Source: Ashinkailepas kermadecensis (Eukaryota; Arthropoda; Thecostraca; Neolepadidae). Taken from it: a stretch of DNA of 64,000 bases. The notes beneath the pieces are model-generated. The model had not been told where the DNA came from. It worked only from the letters and a program-made list of their open reading frames with translations, and did not search any database. This document shows positions 11,600 through 24,400 of this stretch, one piece after another. The stretch is from NCBI GenBank assembly GCA_034440615.1, contig JAOTOM010005100.1:512501-576500 (forward strand), given 5' to 3'. The first letter of the stretch is position 1. The number at the start of each line of letters is the position of its first letter. Position numbers and translations under genes: made by a program.

Positions 11600-12330
11600 G
11601 GGGTACTTCAAAATGGTCACTTACCTTATCTCAAACGTCATAAAATGGACATCAATCGAAAGCACTTGATCTCCTCTTGCATCACCCTTCGAAATATTCC
11701 CCATCAAGGTCATCTATCAAGGTCAAACTACTTGTGCAAAATGACTACTTTTGCTATTGCAGATATTGCCCGGCGCGGTATACCTCAATATGATCGCTTA
11801 CCTTTGACCAAATGTCATAAAATGGACATGGATCGAAAACCCTGGCTCTTATCTTGCGTCTGCCGTCGAAAAAGATACCCATCAAGATTATCTATCAACG
11901 TGACCCTATCTATGTGAAAGCAAGATGTTTTTCATAGTTGATTTCACTTTCACAGATGACCTTGATTGGTCATGTTTCGATGGCTGATGCAAGAGGCGAT
12001 CATGGGCTTTCGAACGATGTCGATTTTATGACATTTGGTCAAGGGCAGGTGTCAGGTGATCATGTTGAGAGACCCCTCGCCGGCCTACATGTGTGATAGG
12101 GAGGTGTTGTTCTACAACTGAATTGACCTTAATTGATAGAATGATTGGTTTTTTACGGCTGACGCAAGAAGAGATCCAGGGCTTTCGATTAATATCCTTT
12201 TTATGACGTTTGTCAAATACAAATGACTACTTTGAGATTTGAGGTACCTACCCTGTGCGGTGGGGAATACTTTATTAGCTGAAGAGTTAAGTGGCGTCCA
12301 GAAGTTGAACTGATTGAGCTATGGCAAAAC
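11600..12330. repeat. Direct and inverted copies of a dispersed repeat
   Basis: Two direct copies (about 11613-11770 and 11795-11935) and one inverted copy (about 11940-12100) share TCATAAAATGGACAT, ATCAAGGT and the GTCGAAA-type segment; 12130-12320 resembles 7300-7560. No coding exon is supported. Confidence 0.7.
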
Positions 12331-13440
12331 GAACCTCATATTTGTTCCTGGTGGGCTGCTGGATGCAATATAACAAAAAGAGCGAAATCGCCGGCGTGGG
12401 ATGAATACCAATATGAACATGTTTGCCACGTTTACGGACATCCAAACATCTTGGTTCTGTCGTTCGATTAAATTTGTATCGATGATCGTTCGGCTAGCAG
12501 CAATACTAGCTTTACAGTTTGCAATCCTCCGATCCTCCTCCACCTTGCAATTCCAAACAGAGCAGGCTAGAGAAATTAAACAAATACGAAGCGTGCCGCT
12601 TACAGCACGATCTCGCGACTGACATCAAGCGAGGCCCTTTAGAGTCACTGATTGCTCTCATGGGAGTGGTCGAATATTATATTTTGTTAAAAAGTGACAA
12701 TGACATTTTGAGATTTTCACCATTTGTTCTGTTCATATGTACTGCTCATATGCGTGCGAAATACTTACCAGTGTTTCTTCGGATCACGCTAGTCTAATGA
12801 CTGTTTCGGGTAGCATTATAACTCGAACAGAAGACATCATTTCAAAGCAAATTCTTAGAATATGGGAGCTTCTCAAAATTTCCATTTTCACTCCTCTAGG
12901 ACAAAACGTCGAAATCCATACCTAATACCACTCCAGAGCCGTGTCAAATTCGAAAAGGGTCTTACGAGGTCATCTTAGGTCAATGGCCTCGGCTGATCTT
13001 GGAAAGGTCAATAGCCTATGTAATAATGTTAGTCCTGTCTCTAAGCAGACTAAAATACGCGACAGTGGTCAGTTACTGCCACAACTCGGCTAAACAAAAA
13101 TCGGAGGTCATCCAATACCATTGACCTTGGATGGCATCGATTCTTGAATGACCTCGGATGACCCCTTATGATTTTGGGCAGGAATTCGAGTTCAGCGTCA
13201 CTTTTACCTTAGGATATCTGAACTGTAGGTTGATCACATTTTCTTCGTTTTCTTCTTTGCGCGGATTTCTGGACGTGGCAGTCTGTGTCAGTGCAAAATA
13301 TCCTATTTTCTCGAACTTGGTATATTTGACCTGATCCAGCGGCTGAACGGTTAACCTCAAGAGATCATGTTAGATGCTATTCAGAACGGGTGTTGAGCAA
13401 AACGCTATTTTTTTTGCTTCACGTCATTATCTCAATAAGG
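12330..13440. other. Intergenic stretch with no recognised feature
   Basis: Open frames are short and show no family resemblance. Several GACCTCGG/GGTCAATGGCCTCGG-like words recur at 12960-13160, suggesting degenerate repeats. Confidence 0.5.
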
Positions 13441-13579
13441 AACAAAATGGCCAGGGAGTTGACACTCCCCCCCCCCCCCCTAGTAGAGAAAGATTGCAAA
13501 ATGTTCTGGATAGGCGAGGGCTAAATTGTAGGAAAGGTCATCGAGCGGCATAGCTGTGTGTCGCTCCTCTTAGGAAACA

Positions 13580-13678
13580 TTAGAAAAAAAAAAGGGAGGG
13601 GGGAAATTGGGAACACCCCCCCGGGGGAAAAAAAAAAAAAAAAAAAATTAAGGGGGGGGGGGGATTTTTAAAAAATTT

Positions 13679-13717
<39 letters not shown>

Positions 13718-13728
13718 ATAAATATTTA

Positions 13729-13770
<42 letters not shown>

Positions 13771-13775
13771 ATAAC

Positions 13776-13862
<87 letters not shown>

Positions 13863-13865
13863 AAA

Positions 13866-13904
<39 letters not shown>

Positions 13905-13920
13905 TGAAAAAAAAAAAAAA

Positions 13921-13977
<57 letters not shown>
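13580..13977. repeat. Poly(A) block, probable low-quality or collapsed sequence
   Basis: Nearly 400 bp of A homopolymer broken only by single T/C/G bases, introduced by runs of G and C (CCCCCCCGGGGG, GGGGGGGGGGGG). It is far longer than any poly(A) tail elsewhere in the window and has no LINE or SINE body at its edge. Sequencing or assembly artefact is the likeliest reading. Confidence 0.75.
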
Positions 13978-13979
<2 letters not shown>

Positions 13980-14069
13980 CGGGCTGACCGATGTGTGAGC
14001 GTGAGCTGTGTTGACACATGTCAATAAAAGAGATTCGTAATAAAGGTTTTCCAATCCTTGCAGTCATCA

Positions 14070-14400
14070 TTTTGGGATTGGAAGAGCCTTCCAAGCTTGA
14101 GAAGAAGCCTTGGGACCTCGACGATCGTCCTGAGGCCTGGGAGCCTTTCAGGGATCATGACGCTTTTCTAGGCCTCGGACGACCCTTCGACCTATGAAGC
14201 ATATTTTCAGGTCTGATGGAGTCCTTTTAGATATCGGGATTCCCCTCCAGGACTCGGAACTGTCCTTTTAATCTTTGGGCGCCATTTCAGGTGTGTGGGC
14301 ACCAATCCAGGCCTCAGAGCGCCTGTGCAGGGATGAGGAGCACCTGTTCGGGTCCTCGGGTACCATTCAGGTCTCTGGATGCCCTTGGACATTTCCTGTG
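14070..14400. repeat. Degenerate short tandem repeat (about 30 bp)
   Basis: Repeated words of the type CCT-GAGGCCTCGG-ACGACC and TTTCAGG recur every 28-32 bp. Similar GGGCC/CGAGCCGACGA periodicity recurs in reverse sense at 51000-51520, so the two may be related. Confidence 0.5.
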
Positions 14401-15361
14401 CATGAGCCGCCGTCGGCGCCATATCAAGGCAGCACGTGAATTAATGGTTAGCATGGACACGTGGTTAACAGTCCCATATTCCTTTGGTGTCGCACTCGCT
14501 AGTAATTGTCATTCTCAATAATGTTGTCCGAGGGTAGAGTCATAGTTCTCCTTGCAATACTACAACGGTTTGAGGTGCTCTGGACCACATCTCGGAAAAG
14601 ATCGCATTAGGCCTAGGGCGGTACACTGGACATTTTGAACACAAAATGTATTGTGCACTCGAAGTCTGAGAAGAGGTATACCACTGAAGACCATGTTACT
14701 GGATAGCATAGCTCTAAGGATGTGCTGCTTTCGGAAAATTGCATCGCTCGATGAAAAGGGCACTTAATGAAAAAGGAAAGTTTTCCAAGTGCCTGTGAAC
14801 CTCCGAAATCCATATCGCTGAATGTTTCTCCGTCAAAAACATCATTACCATTGCCGTGCATCAAACGAAAGGGATTTACCGAGCACGCAGATCGCGAGTC
14901 ACACCAAAAATCCCCAGCGGTCAACTTGCTTCTTCTCGAGGAATCTGTTCGGAGAAGGCGACGCTCAACAATCGCAAAGCCAGCAAGACGGGTGCAGTCA
15001 TTAGTCGTGCCAGCGGTGGCTTTGGCGTATCATCCGGCGGCCAATCAACAGGAAGGCGCGCGTGGAATACCCCGGCGACGCACGGTTTCACCCGCCCGAG
15101 GTCACGGACGACCTTGTCGCAGATGACCGCAGAGCGGCACGTTTTTATCACAGACCGGCAAGCTACGACCTTGTCCCAGACGTGGCGTGGATGAAACGGA
15201 GGAGGATCCGAGTCGGCGCAGGAAGACGGAGTTCAGTTGGGTCTGGTGCGAGCGGCACGGTGGCCGGTTGGGCTGTGGAGGGGTCACGGTCGAGTTGGAC
15301 GGGGGACTGTCCGGCCCAGTGGCTCTTCGGGTCGGTGGAGTCGCCATCCATCAGCTGCAGG

Positions 15362-15428
15362 ATGCAGAGTCTTCTGTTGGCGGCACTGCTGCTGACCGAC
15401 CCCGGTCACGCGCAGAACCCGTTCCAAG
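15362..15428 (+). CDS. Serine protease exon 1: signal peptide
   Basis: ATG at 15362, then a Leu-rich core and a likely cleavage after PGHA (GHA|QN). It ends CAA G|GTTTGT in phase 1, which fits the acceptor at 19032 and joins as NPFQ-G-FNLGGF. Confidence 0.8.
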
Positions 15429-18400
15429 GTTTGTCATCGCTTGATCCCAGTTATGCTTCATGATGGATAGCTTGTATGCTCGGGAAGGCTGGTAGATATA
15501 TTTTACTTACTTACTATTGTATATAATATTATTAATATATATAATATAATATTGAGCCACATATATAAAATGTGGCTCGAATGTTCGAATGTATATGGTG
15601 CGATGGATATGAACGGGAACCTGGAAAACCGTACTGAGCACATAAACACGGAAGATATTATGATTTGATCGTATATAAAGCGCATTACTTGACCGCGAGA
15701 GGAGCCCGCCGAGTACGCAAAGTATGAATGCTTTTGCAGTATCAAAAGACCGGCACCAACAGAACGATCCTCCTCCTTACTACGCATTTCCCAGCATGCT
15801 TATTTTTTCGCATGCGATAATCTGAGCGTGTTGGCTGGACATCGACTACACTGCCTCCTCCATTGACCTCGATATATAACTCGACAGACAACTCGACTTT
15901 TCAAAATGTTCCCGACGACGGCGCCGCATATGGGCAAAACGTCGGCGCTGGTAGGCGCTGCGCAGTGTGTTGTGGATGTAAAGCGGTTATGCTGGGGCGT
16001 TCTAGGTGGTGAAAATGACTATATCATTTTCAAATGATATAGTGATATATGAAGCAAAAACGTTTGCTTGATATCAAGCAAAAACCACATCACCAATTCC
16101 CCATTAAGCCTGCACTCCGACCTGCCGCGCCCCCGCCGTTCATTCCCTTACAGAGACAGATACTGCGGGCACAGGGGACATGTGTCCGCTCATGGCAAGG
16201 CGCCATCTTGCCAGGAAAAGTGGTCCTCCAGTGAGGCTCGAGTGCAACCCTTTCTAATTTTTCAGCGAAAGGCTGACAAATAGTGAAATCTTGAAATAGT
16301 GAAAATAGTGAAATTAATAGTGTGTGAATAGTGAATAGTGGAAATATAAAAATCTTAATTCGAGATGAAAATGTGCCCCTTAGAATCATTGAGTGCACCC
16401 CGTTAAATTTTTAGCCGAAGTCTCACTTTCAAGACCCTCGAGTGCGCCCCTCTCGAAATTTTCAGCTGAAGGCACCCCCGAGGGCTCATCCAGTGGCTTG
16501 CAGACATGCCCCTTCCATGAAAAATCCTGGATCGGCGCCTGCCCTCGTGGCTACGCCCTTGAAAGAGGTCCCGGGCTAATAGAAAGAACTACAATTAAAG
16601 AGAAAATCCTGACTGCACGGATGTTGCTTTATGAAAATTATTCGGGCGGGGGGGGGGGTAAATACACGAAGGCTATGGGCAGGCACAAATTGATTGGGGG
16701 AGCACACTCCATAGGGTCCCATGTTAAATCTTGAAATTATTGGCGGGGGGGGGGGGCAAAGCCAGCATTGATGGGGCACTTGCCCCCTCGAAAGTACATA
16801 AAGCAACACACCTGACTGAGCGTCAACCTGTGCCCTGCAGGATGGTCGTGCGAATTCAGGGATGGCCGGCGGATTCAGGGGTATTTCCCATGGAATTTGG
16901 AACCGGCGCCCCTCCCGGGAAGGCTCGAGTGCTCCCCCTCATATTTTCAGCCAGAAGCACCCCTTCAGTGTGCTCAAGTGCATGCCCCCTCCCCCGCTAA
17001 GCGGACTTTCGGTGGTATGCGCCCCTTCAGGCAATTTTGCAGGGTGCACCTACCAAGAAATGGCGCCCCCAGACAAACACCCCTCCCCCATGACAATTCC
17101 CGGATCCGCCCCTGATTAGGGTATTAGATGCACACAAAGTGCACATATTCTGTCAACTACAAACATTTCCAGCGTTACTTCACTAGCGTTTATCGAGTAT
17201 CCGGGGTCTTAATTCCATGGAGTACACATGCCGAATACCGCACAAAGTTGGCAAAACGATGATACAAGTTAGACCTCCAAAGCACAATTACATTATTTTA
17301 CAAGGTGTTTCACCATTTCAATCTGCTCATCATGAACCCAGCATCATTTTACACTACTTTTATCAAAATCTATAAACAACTTTTCAATTCACAATATTTC
17401 ATTCCAGAGCCAAAGTGCATAGGAGCGGAAGGCACGCCCGATCTTTTGCCAATATATCGCCGCTCAGACGCCTCCAGCCGGGAACGGCCGGAATAGGGCG
17501 CGGAGCCTGCGGCGGGCGGCGAGTCGGCCGTCTAGTTATTATAGAGTACATATATAGAGTAAATAGAGTCTTTCTTGCTAAATTCAACGGCGGCGCCGCC
17601 GCGCGGTATGTGGCGAACGCGTCCCACACAGTCATATTATCCCTTTGTGAATCGTTTGCCACAGTCGAGGAAAACGCCCCCCCCTCCGAATTTGCACGGA
17701 CCCTACTAACGTGCCTTATGTAACCAGAAGACGGATGAAATGTTGGTGCATGGCGTGCGATGATTGCTTGTTCCAACTTTTTGAAGGAGGATGTATCGTG
17801 CCGACAGTGATTTGTTGCGTATTTACCAATTGCAATGCGTAGCATGAACCAAGTGTGTTGTAACACTCCAATCATTTTGATCATTATGGCTCTCGATATT
17901 ACTAAATGCAAGCAGTGGCGCAGCCGAGATTTTCTTAAGGGGAACCCGAAAAAAAAATATAATGGAGAAGGGAATGATTTCGGCGCGCGAAATTGTTTCC
18001 AAAATAAAGCACATGCAAGCATGATCGTCAGCATTGTTCCGCAGAGTCGCTAATTGTGCACAACTTAATGGTATGCTTCAGTGGCGCAGCCAAGATTTTC
18101 ATGCGATGAGCCCCATTAAAAGAGCATGAAAGAGTGAACGCTATCGGTGCGGGAAACACGCGGAAAATTTCTGGTTTTGCGTGGTGAAAATCTCAAAATT
18201 TAATGTTTTATCTGGCGTATTTTTGGTTGCCAAGGAGGGGGCGGGGCGGGCCCCCAGGCCCTCCCTTGGCTGCGCCTCTGGTATAATTAGATGTTAGCTG
18301 TTCATGACTGGCTGTCAGAGACGGCTTGACAATTCCTTTTGGATTGGGCGTAACTGTCGTTGGAAATCGCCGTGGTGATGCTGCGGAGGTACTAGCCCAG

Positions 18401-21400
18401 TGATGATAGTAAAACACAGCAGTTAAAGAGTTAATAACTAAGAGGATCCAGGTACATGTACACCGTACAGAGGACACGTAAGCAAGAAAATACTGATTGT
18501 TAATCATCTCTGGACCTGCTTGCAATGTGCACTGTTGCTTTAGTTGTTATTTCCTTCTTCAAAACCATTGGGTTGGCTCAAATCCTTACTGGGGCAGCTC
18601 GAAGGAAAGTTGAAGTGGCTTGAACCATCCCCAAAAAATATGCAAAACGACGCCCCTGTCTTTAAACAATATTTGTTCTCACGGTTAACCCCGTCGTAAC
18701 CTGAACCGTGGATTTTTATCCATTTTCGATGACCATCTTCTTCTCGCTACACAAATAGCCGATTTTTGCTTGCGCTAGAGCTGCTTAGGTTAGATTTCGT
18801 AATTATTTGAGGTAAGTTCACAAGTGTGCTTCAGCACGTAAGTATGTACGTGTGCAATCAGGCCACGTGCGTGACCTGATATTGAGCTGCCATAGCTAAG
18901 TAACCTTGATAGATCAGAACTGTTTGTACTACACGTGTGCTCATTAAATGTAGGAAGGTAAGCCAAGCTTCAAAGCGACATCTTTAGCAGCTCAGGAGCA
19001 GGACATTTAAGATAGCCCTTCTCCCCTTCAGGGTTCAACCTGGGTGGCTTCCTATCTTTCGCCGCCAAAGAGACATCCAAGGTGATTGGGAGCCACAGTC
19101 GCGGACAAGTGAGGGTTGTCAACCCCCTGGAGGCCTTCAATGCCGCGCTTCGTCAGAACTCAGGCCAACAGCTGACCATCGGCACGCCGTTCGGGAATTT
19201 CAACATCGGCGGTGGTCAGAAGACGACTGGTGCACCGACTCCAGCCACCACCACGGCGACAACAACCCTGTCCACCGCTGCGCCCACCACTGCAGGTACT
19301 GCTCCCACTGATAATCACAGACTACGGCACTCCACCGCAACACCGACCACCACAGATACGTCTCCCACTGACAATCACAGACTACGGCACCCCACCGCAA
19401 CACCGACCACCACAGGCACGTCTCCCACTGACAATCACAGACTACGGCACTACACCACCACACCGCCCACCACAGGCACGTCTCCCACTGACAATCACAG
19501 ACTACGGCACTACACCACCACACCGCCCACCACAGGCACGTCTCCCACTGACAATCACAGACTACGGCACTACACCACCACACCGCCCACCACAGGCACG
19601 TCTCCCACTGACAATCACAGACTACGGCACCCCACCGCCACACCGACCACCACAGGCACGTCTCCCACTGACAATCACAGACTACGGCACTACACCACCA
19701 CACCGCCCACCACAGGCACGTCTACCACTGACAATCACAGACTACGGCACTACACCACCACGCCGCCCACCACAGGCACGTCTACCACTGACAATCACAG
19801 ACTACGGCACTACACCACCACACCGCCCACCACAGGCACGTCTACCACTGACAATCACAGACTACGGCACTACACCACCACACCGCCCACCACAGGCACG
19901 TCTCCCACTGACAATCACAGACTACGGCACTACACCACCACACCGCCCACCACAGGCACGTCTACCACTGACAATCACAGACTACGGCACTACACCACCA
20001 CACCGCCCACCACAGACACGTCTACCACTGACAATCACAGACTACGGCACCCCACCGCCACCCCGACCACCACAGGTGCGTTTCCCACTGACAATGACAA
20101 ACAATGACACCACACCGCAACACCGACCACCATAGATACGTCTCCCACTGACAATCACAAATACAGGCACCACACCGCCACACCGACCAACACAGGTACT
20201 GCTCCCACTGACAATCACAAGCACTGGCACCACACCGCCACACCGACCACCACAGGCACTGCTTTGCCTAAAAATCACAAGCACCATTAAATGCAAACAA
20301 TTAACGCGACATGCAACGCTACTCCGAAAGGACGGAAATGCTGCCATCCACACTGATCGCCGGTGCCCGTTGACAGCTACCAACCGACCGTGTAAGGGTG
20401 GTCGCTGTCGGCCGCACCCCACTAAAGGCGTTACCTCTGAACTCCACTCAGGTGAGTCCAGTGGCGGCGCCACCACCGAGCTCCACCCAGGTCAGTCCAG
20501 TGGCGGCGCCACTACCGAGCTCCACCCAGGTCAGTCCAGTGGCGGCGCCACCACCGAGCTCCACTCAGGTGAGTCCAGTGGCGGCGTCACCACCGAGCTC
20601 CACCCAGGTCAGTCCAGTGGCGGCGCCACTACCGAGCTCCACCCAGGTCAGTCCAGTGGCGGCGCCACCACCGAGCTCCACTCAGGTGAGTCCAGTGGCG
20701 GCGCCACCACCGAGCTCCACCCAGGTCAGTCCAGTGGCGGCGCCACTACCGAGCTCCACTCAGGTGAGTCCAGTGACGGCGTCACCACCGAGCTCCACCC
20801 AGGTCAGTCCAGTGGCGGCGCCACCTTCAAGCTCCATTCAGGTCAGTCCAGTGGCGGCGGCACCTCCGATCTTCACTCAGGTCAATCCAGCGGTGACACC
20901 ACCACCGAGCTCCACCCAGGTGAGTCCAGTGGCGGCGTCACCACCGAGCTCCACCCAGGTCAGTCTAGTGGCGGCGCCACTACCGAGCTCCACTCAGGTC
21001 AGTCCAGTGGCGGCGCCACCACCGAGCTCCACTCAGGTCAGTCCAGTGGCGGCACCACCACCGAGCTCTACCCAGGTCAGTCCAGTGGCGGCGCCACCAC
21101 CGAGCTCCACTCAGGTCAGTCCAGTGGCGGCGCCACCACCGAGCTCCACTCAGGTCAGTCCAGTGGCGGCGCCACCTCTGATCTTCACTCAGGTCAATCC
21201 AGCGGTGACACCACCACCTCAGGTCAGATCAGTGGCGTAGCAAGGAACATGAGCAGCATTGCGTATGGTACTCCTCGTGCTCACGCATATTCCGAACATA
21301 ACAGCCAAGCATTGCATACGTGGTGGACCACTACAGCATATTTCACCAGTCATATGTTGCTCCAGAACAAAATGAATGCCACCGTTGAATGCACAGGTCG

Positions 21401-24400
21401 CTTTTAGTTATGGACGCGAATGATCCCAGACGGGTCGAAGTGCCACAAAGTCCAAATAACAAATAAACAAGGAAACCAATCGCTTGCATATATTTGGTTA
21501 TGCATAAAATTCAACAGGCAGAAACGCTGAATTTGAACCAAAAGCGATTTTTGTTGTTACATATTTGGAACATGATGTGGGAGGAAACCTGTACAAAGCC
21601 TGAGCTGCTTTTTGTTATTGGGCACGGACATATACCAACCAACTGCCAATGGAAACCACAAAACTATTTTCCCGGCTGGCTCACCAATGCCATTAGGAAT
21701 ATAGGGTAAGAATCATAGGAACTTCCCAATTATCCTCCGGTGACCCATTCAGCAATTGATGGTGCATCTGTCAGTTTTTGCTCAATTCCCGTCGGTAAAA
21801 TATGGTCACAGTCACAGAAAAAGGAATTCACCAACTAGCCAGCCGATGGGCAAAACGCCACGGAAGTCTGTTGGCCACTAACCATCTGAAAAGTTCGGTT
21901 TCGTAAATTCTGCGGTTTTCTATCAGTTAAGCAATATGGTAAAAACGTGTTCTCCGTGGTAAGTCGCCAGCTCTCACCTCTGTGGTAAGTTGTCAGTTTC
22001 CACCGAGAAGCCATGACAGTTTTGGATTCATTTTTAATTGGCTGAAATGAAATGGTTGTGCAAAGAATCCCAGGGCATGGGTAAAGGAAGCTGGCAATGA
22101 ATGCACGAAGAGCCCTGATAAACTCCTACAGCAGCAAAACCGCGTCTTCCACTCAGTTTGCGTTACGGCCGCCGGAGGCACCGCGGCAGCCGATCCGGCT
22201 CCTGCAGGGCAGCGGTCGTCACTAGGTGCAGGGCAGCGGTCGTCACCAGGTGCAGGGCAGCGGTCGTCACTAGGTGCAGGGCAGCGGTCGTCACCAGGTG
22301 CAGGGCAGCGGTCGTCACTAGGTGCAGGGCAGCGGTCGTCACCAGGTGCAGGGCAGCGGTCGTCACTAGGTGCAGGGCAGCGGTCGTCACTAGGTGCAGG
22401 GCAGCGGTCGTCACTAGGTGCAGGGCAGCGGTCGTCACCAGGTGCAGGGCAGCGGTCGTCACTAGGTGCAGGGCAGCGGTCGTCACCAGGTATAGGGCAG
22501 CGGTCGTCACTAGGTGCAGGGCAGCGGTCGTCACTAGGTGCAGGGCAGCGGTCGTCACTAGGTGCAGGGCAGCGGTCGTCACTAGGTATAGGGCAGCGGT
22601 CGTCACTAGGTGCAGGGCAGCGGTCGTCACTAGGTATAGGGCGCGGTCGTCACTAGGTGCAGGGCGCGGTCGTCACTAGGTGCAGGGCGTGGTCGTCACT
22701 AGGTGCAGGGCAGCGGTCGTCACTAGGTATAGGGCGCGGTCGTCACTAGGTGCAGGGCGTGGTCGTCACTAGGTACAGGGCGCGGTCGTCACTAGGTGCA
22801 GGGCGCAGTCGATCACGCTTCTGCAGGGGCAGCGGTCGTAAATGGAGGTAAGGGCAGCGGTCGATCCGGCTCCTGCAGGGGCAGCAGTTGGGCCGGCTCC
22901 TGCAGGGGCAGTGTTGATCCGGCTCCTGCAGAAGTAGCGATTGATCCGACTCCTGCAGGGGCGGCGGTCGATCCGGCTCCTATAGGAGCAGCGGCCGTAA
23001 ATGTTCACGGCGGCCCGATACGGCTTACCGGCCAGAATATCGCGATATTTACACATGAAGCGGGTGTGATACAAAGGTATGTCGGGGCCGTTGGAAACTC
23101 CTGCATCACAGAAGCACGCAACTTGGTTAGCAAGATTTCAGGTGCGACAAGAAGAGCCGCGAAATTAGCAACATACCGGCTAAAGGCTTCATCGCATAGC
23201 ATTATGCCTATAAGAGGGAGTGAGCGGGACAGAAGGACAATTTTCAAGTAATGAACTGACAAGAAATGCATCAGTGTTCATCATCCTCTCGCTAAATTTA
23301 GTCCCGTGTCCCCAAATCCCAATCGTCAAGTCGCTTTTGCCCAATTTGTCTGGCTTCAGAACTGCTGAATTCTTCATTTGCAAGCTGGGTGTACCCCGGA
23401 CAGGAAAATGATACACTGTATTTGTGGACACAACTCTGGTTGAGGATGTTGCACAGGTATTATCACCCTTCAAGTTGACCTCTGTCCTCATGCCAGACAT
23501 AATGCAATGCTTGGCTGTAGTTGCGATCCCCGATGCCCGGTGTGCCCATATTTCCGTTGCATCCCAACAAATGTAAGGTTTTACATTCGATGCGGCGGTG
23601 CATTTCAGCTTCACCAAATGTCTTGTTGAGCAGGGCCACGATAACAAGAGAACGAAAGTCGCATGCGGCGAAGTATTATATTATGTTGGTGTGCAGCATG
23701 CTTTAACACATAACTTTTCTCACCATAAAAACAAGTGCCGTTTTCAGTGTGCTAACCCATAAGTAGTTCATCCAAGATCCGGCCGGAGCCGCCTCATTAA
23801 CTAAATTACTTGGGTCGCATCCTAAGTGAACGGCTACCCGGGGACGAGGCTCTCCATCGTGTCTGAAAGGAGGACAATAATTATCCCGGAATGGCGAACA
23901 GCACAGCAATCAGTTTGCTCGTCGTGGCGGCTTCAAGCTTAGCAAAACTGTTCGTCGTCGTCAGGGTGCGGGATCAATTTCCGGAACGTGGGAACCCGCA
24001 TCGTGGGCGGAGTGGCAGCCGATCCCAGTGCCTGGCCCTGGATGGTGGCCTTGCTGCGGAGCACACCCGGCTCCTTCTGCGGAGGGGTGCTCGTCTCACA
24101 GCGGCACGTGCTCACCGCAGCACATTGTGTCCAACAGTAAGTAGCCGAACTTGGGTAAGTCCAGGTGGGTGCGCCCCAGCATTGTAGTCCAATAAAAAAA
24201 GGGAGACGCTTGAGCCGACCAATCAGCGTTTGACGACCTCCGTCGGTCGTGACAATGGTAAACAAACACATTTTGTCTTTAGTGCGGCGAAACCGGTGAC
24301 ATTCACACAAATACCAAATTTGTTTCCCTGTCAATGGTGACATTGTGATAAAGTAGCATTAAAGATCAAGATTAAAGTAGCAAGAATGTCTTCGTAGAAA

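Noticed and set aside
13679..14017. Poly-Phe open frame
   Set aside because: Antisense reading of the poly(A) block, probably an artefact.
19200..19703. Trp/Cys-rich antisense open frame
   Set aside because: Reverse reading of the 60-bp repeat; no independent evidence of coding.
19291..20290. CRISPR-like regular array
   Set aside because: Units are contiguous without unique spacers, in a eukaryotic gene; ordinary minisatellite architecture.
22158..22679. 173-aa open frame of repeated RAAVVTRC
   Set aside because: Direct by-product of the 24-bp repeat; open on both strands, no signal, splice or family support.
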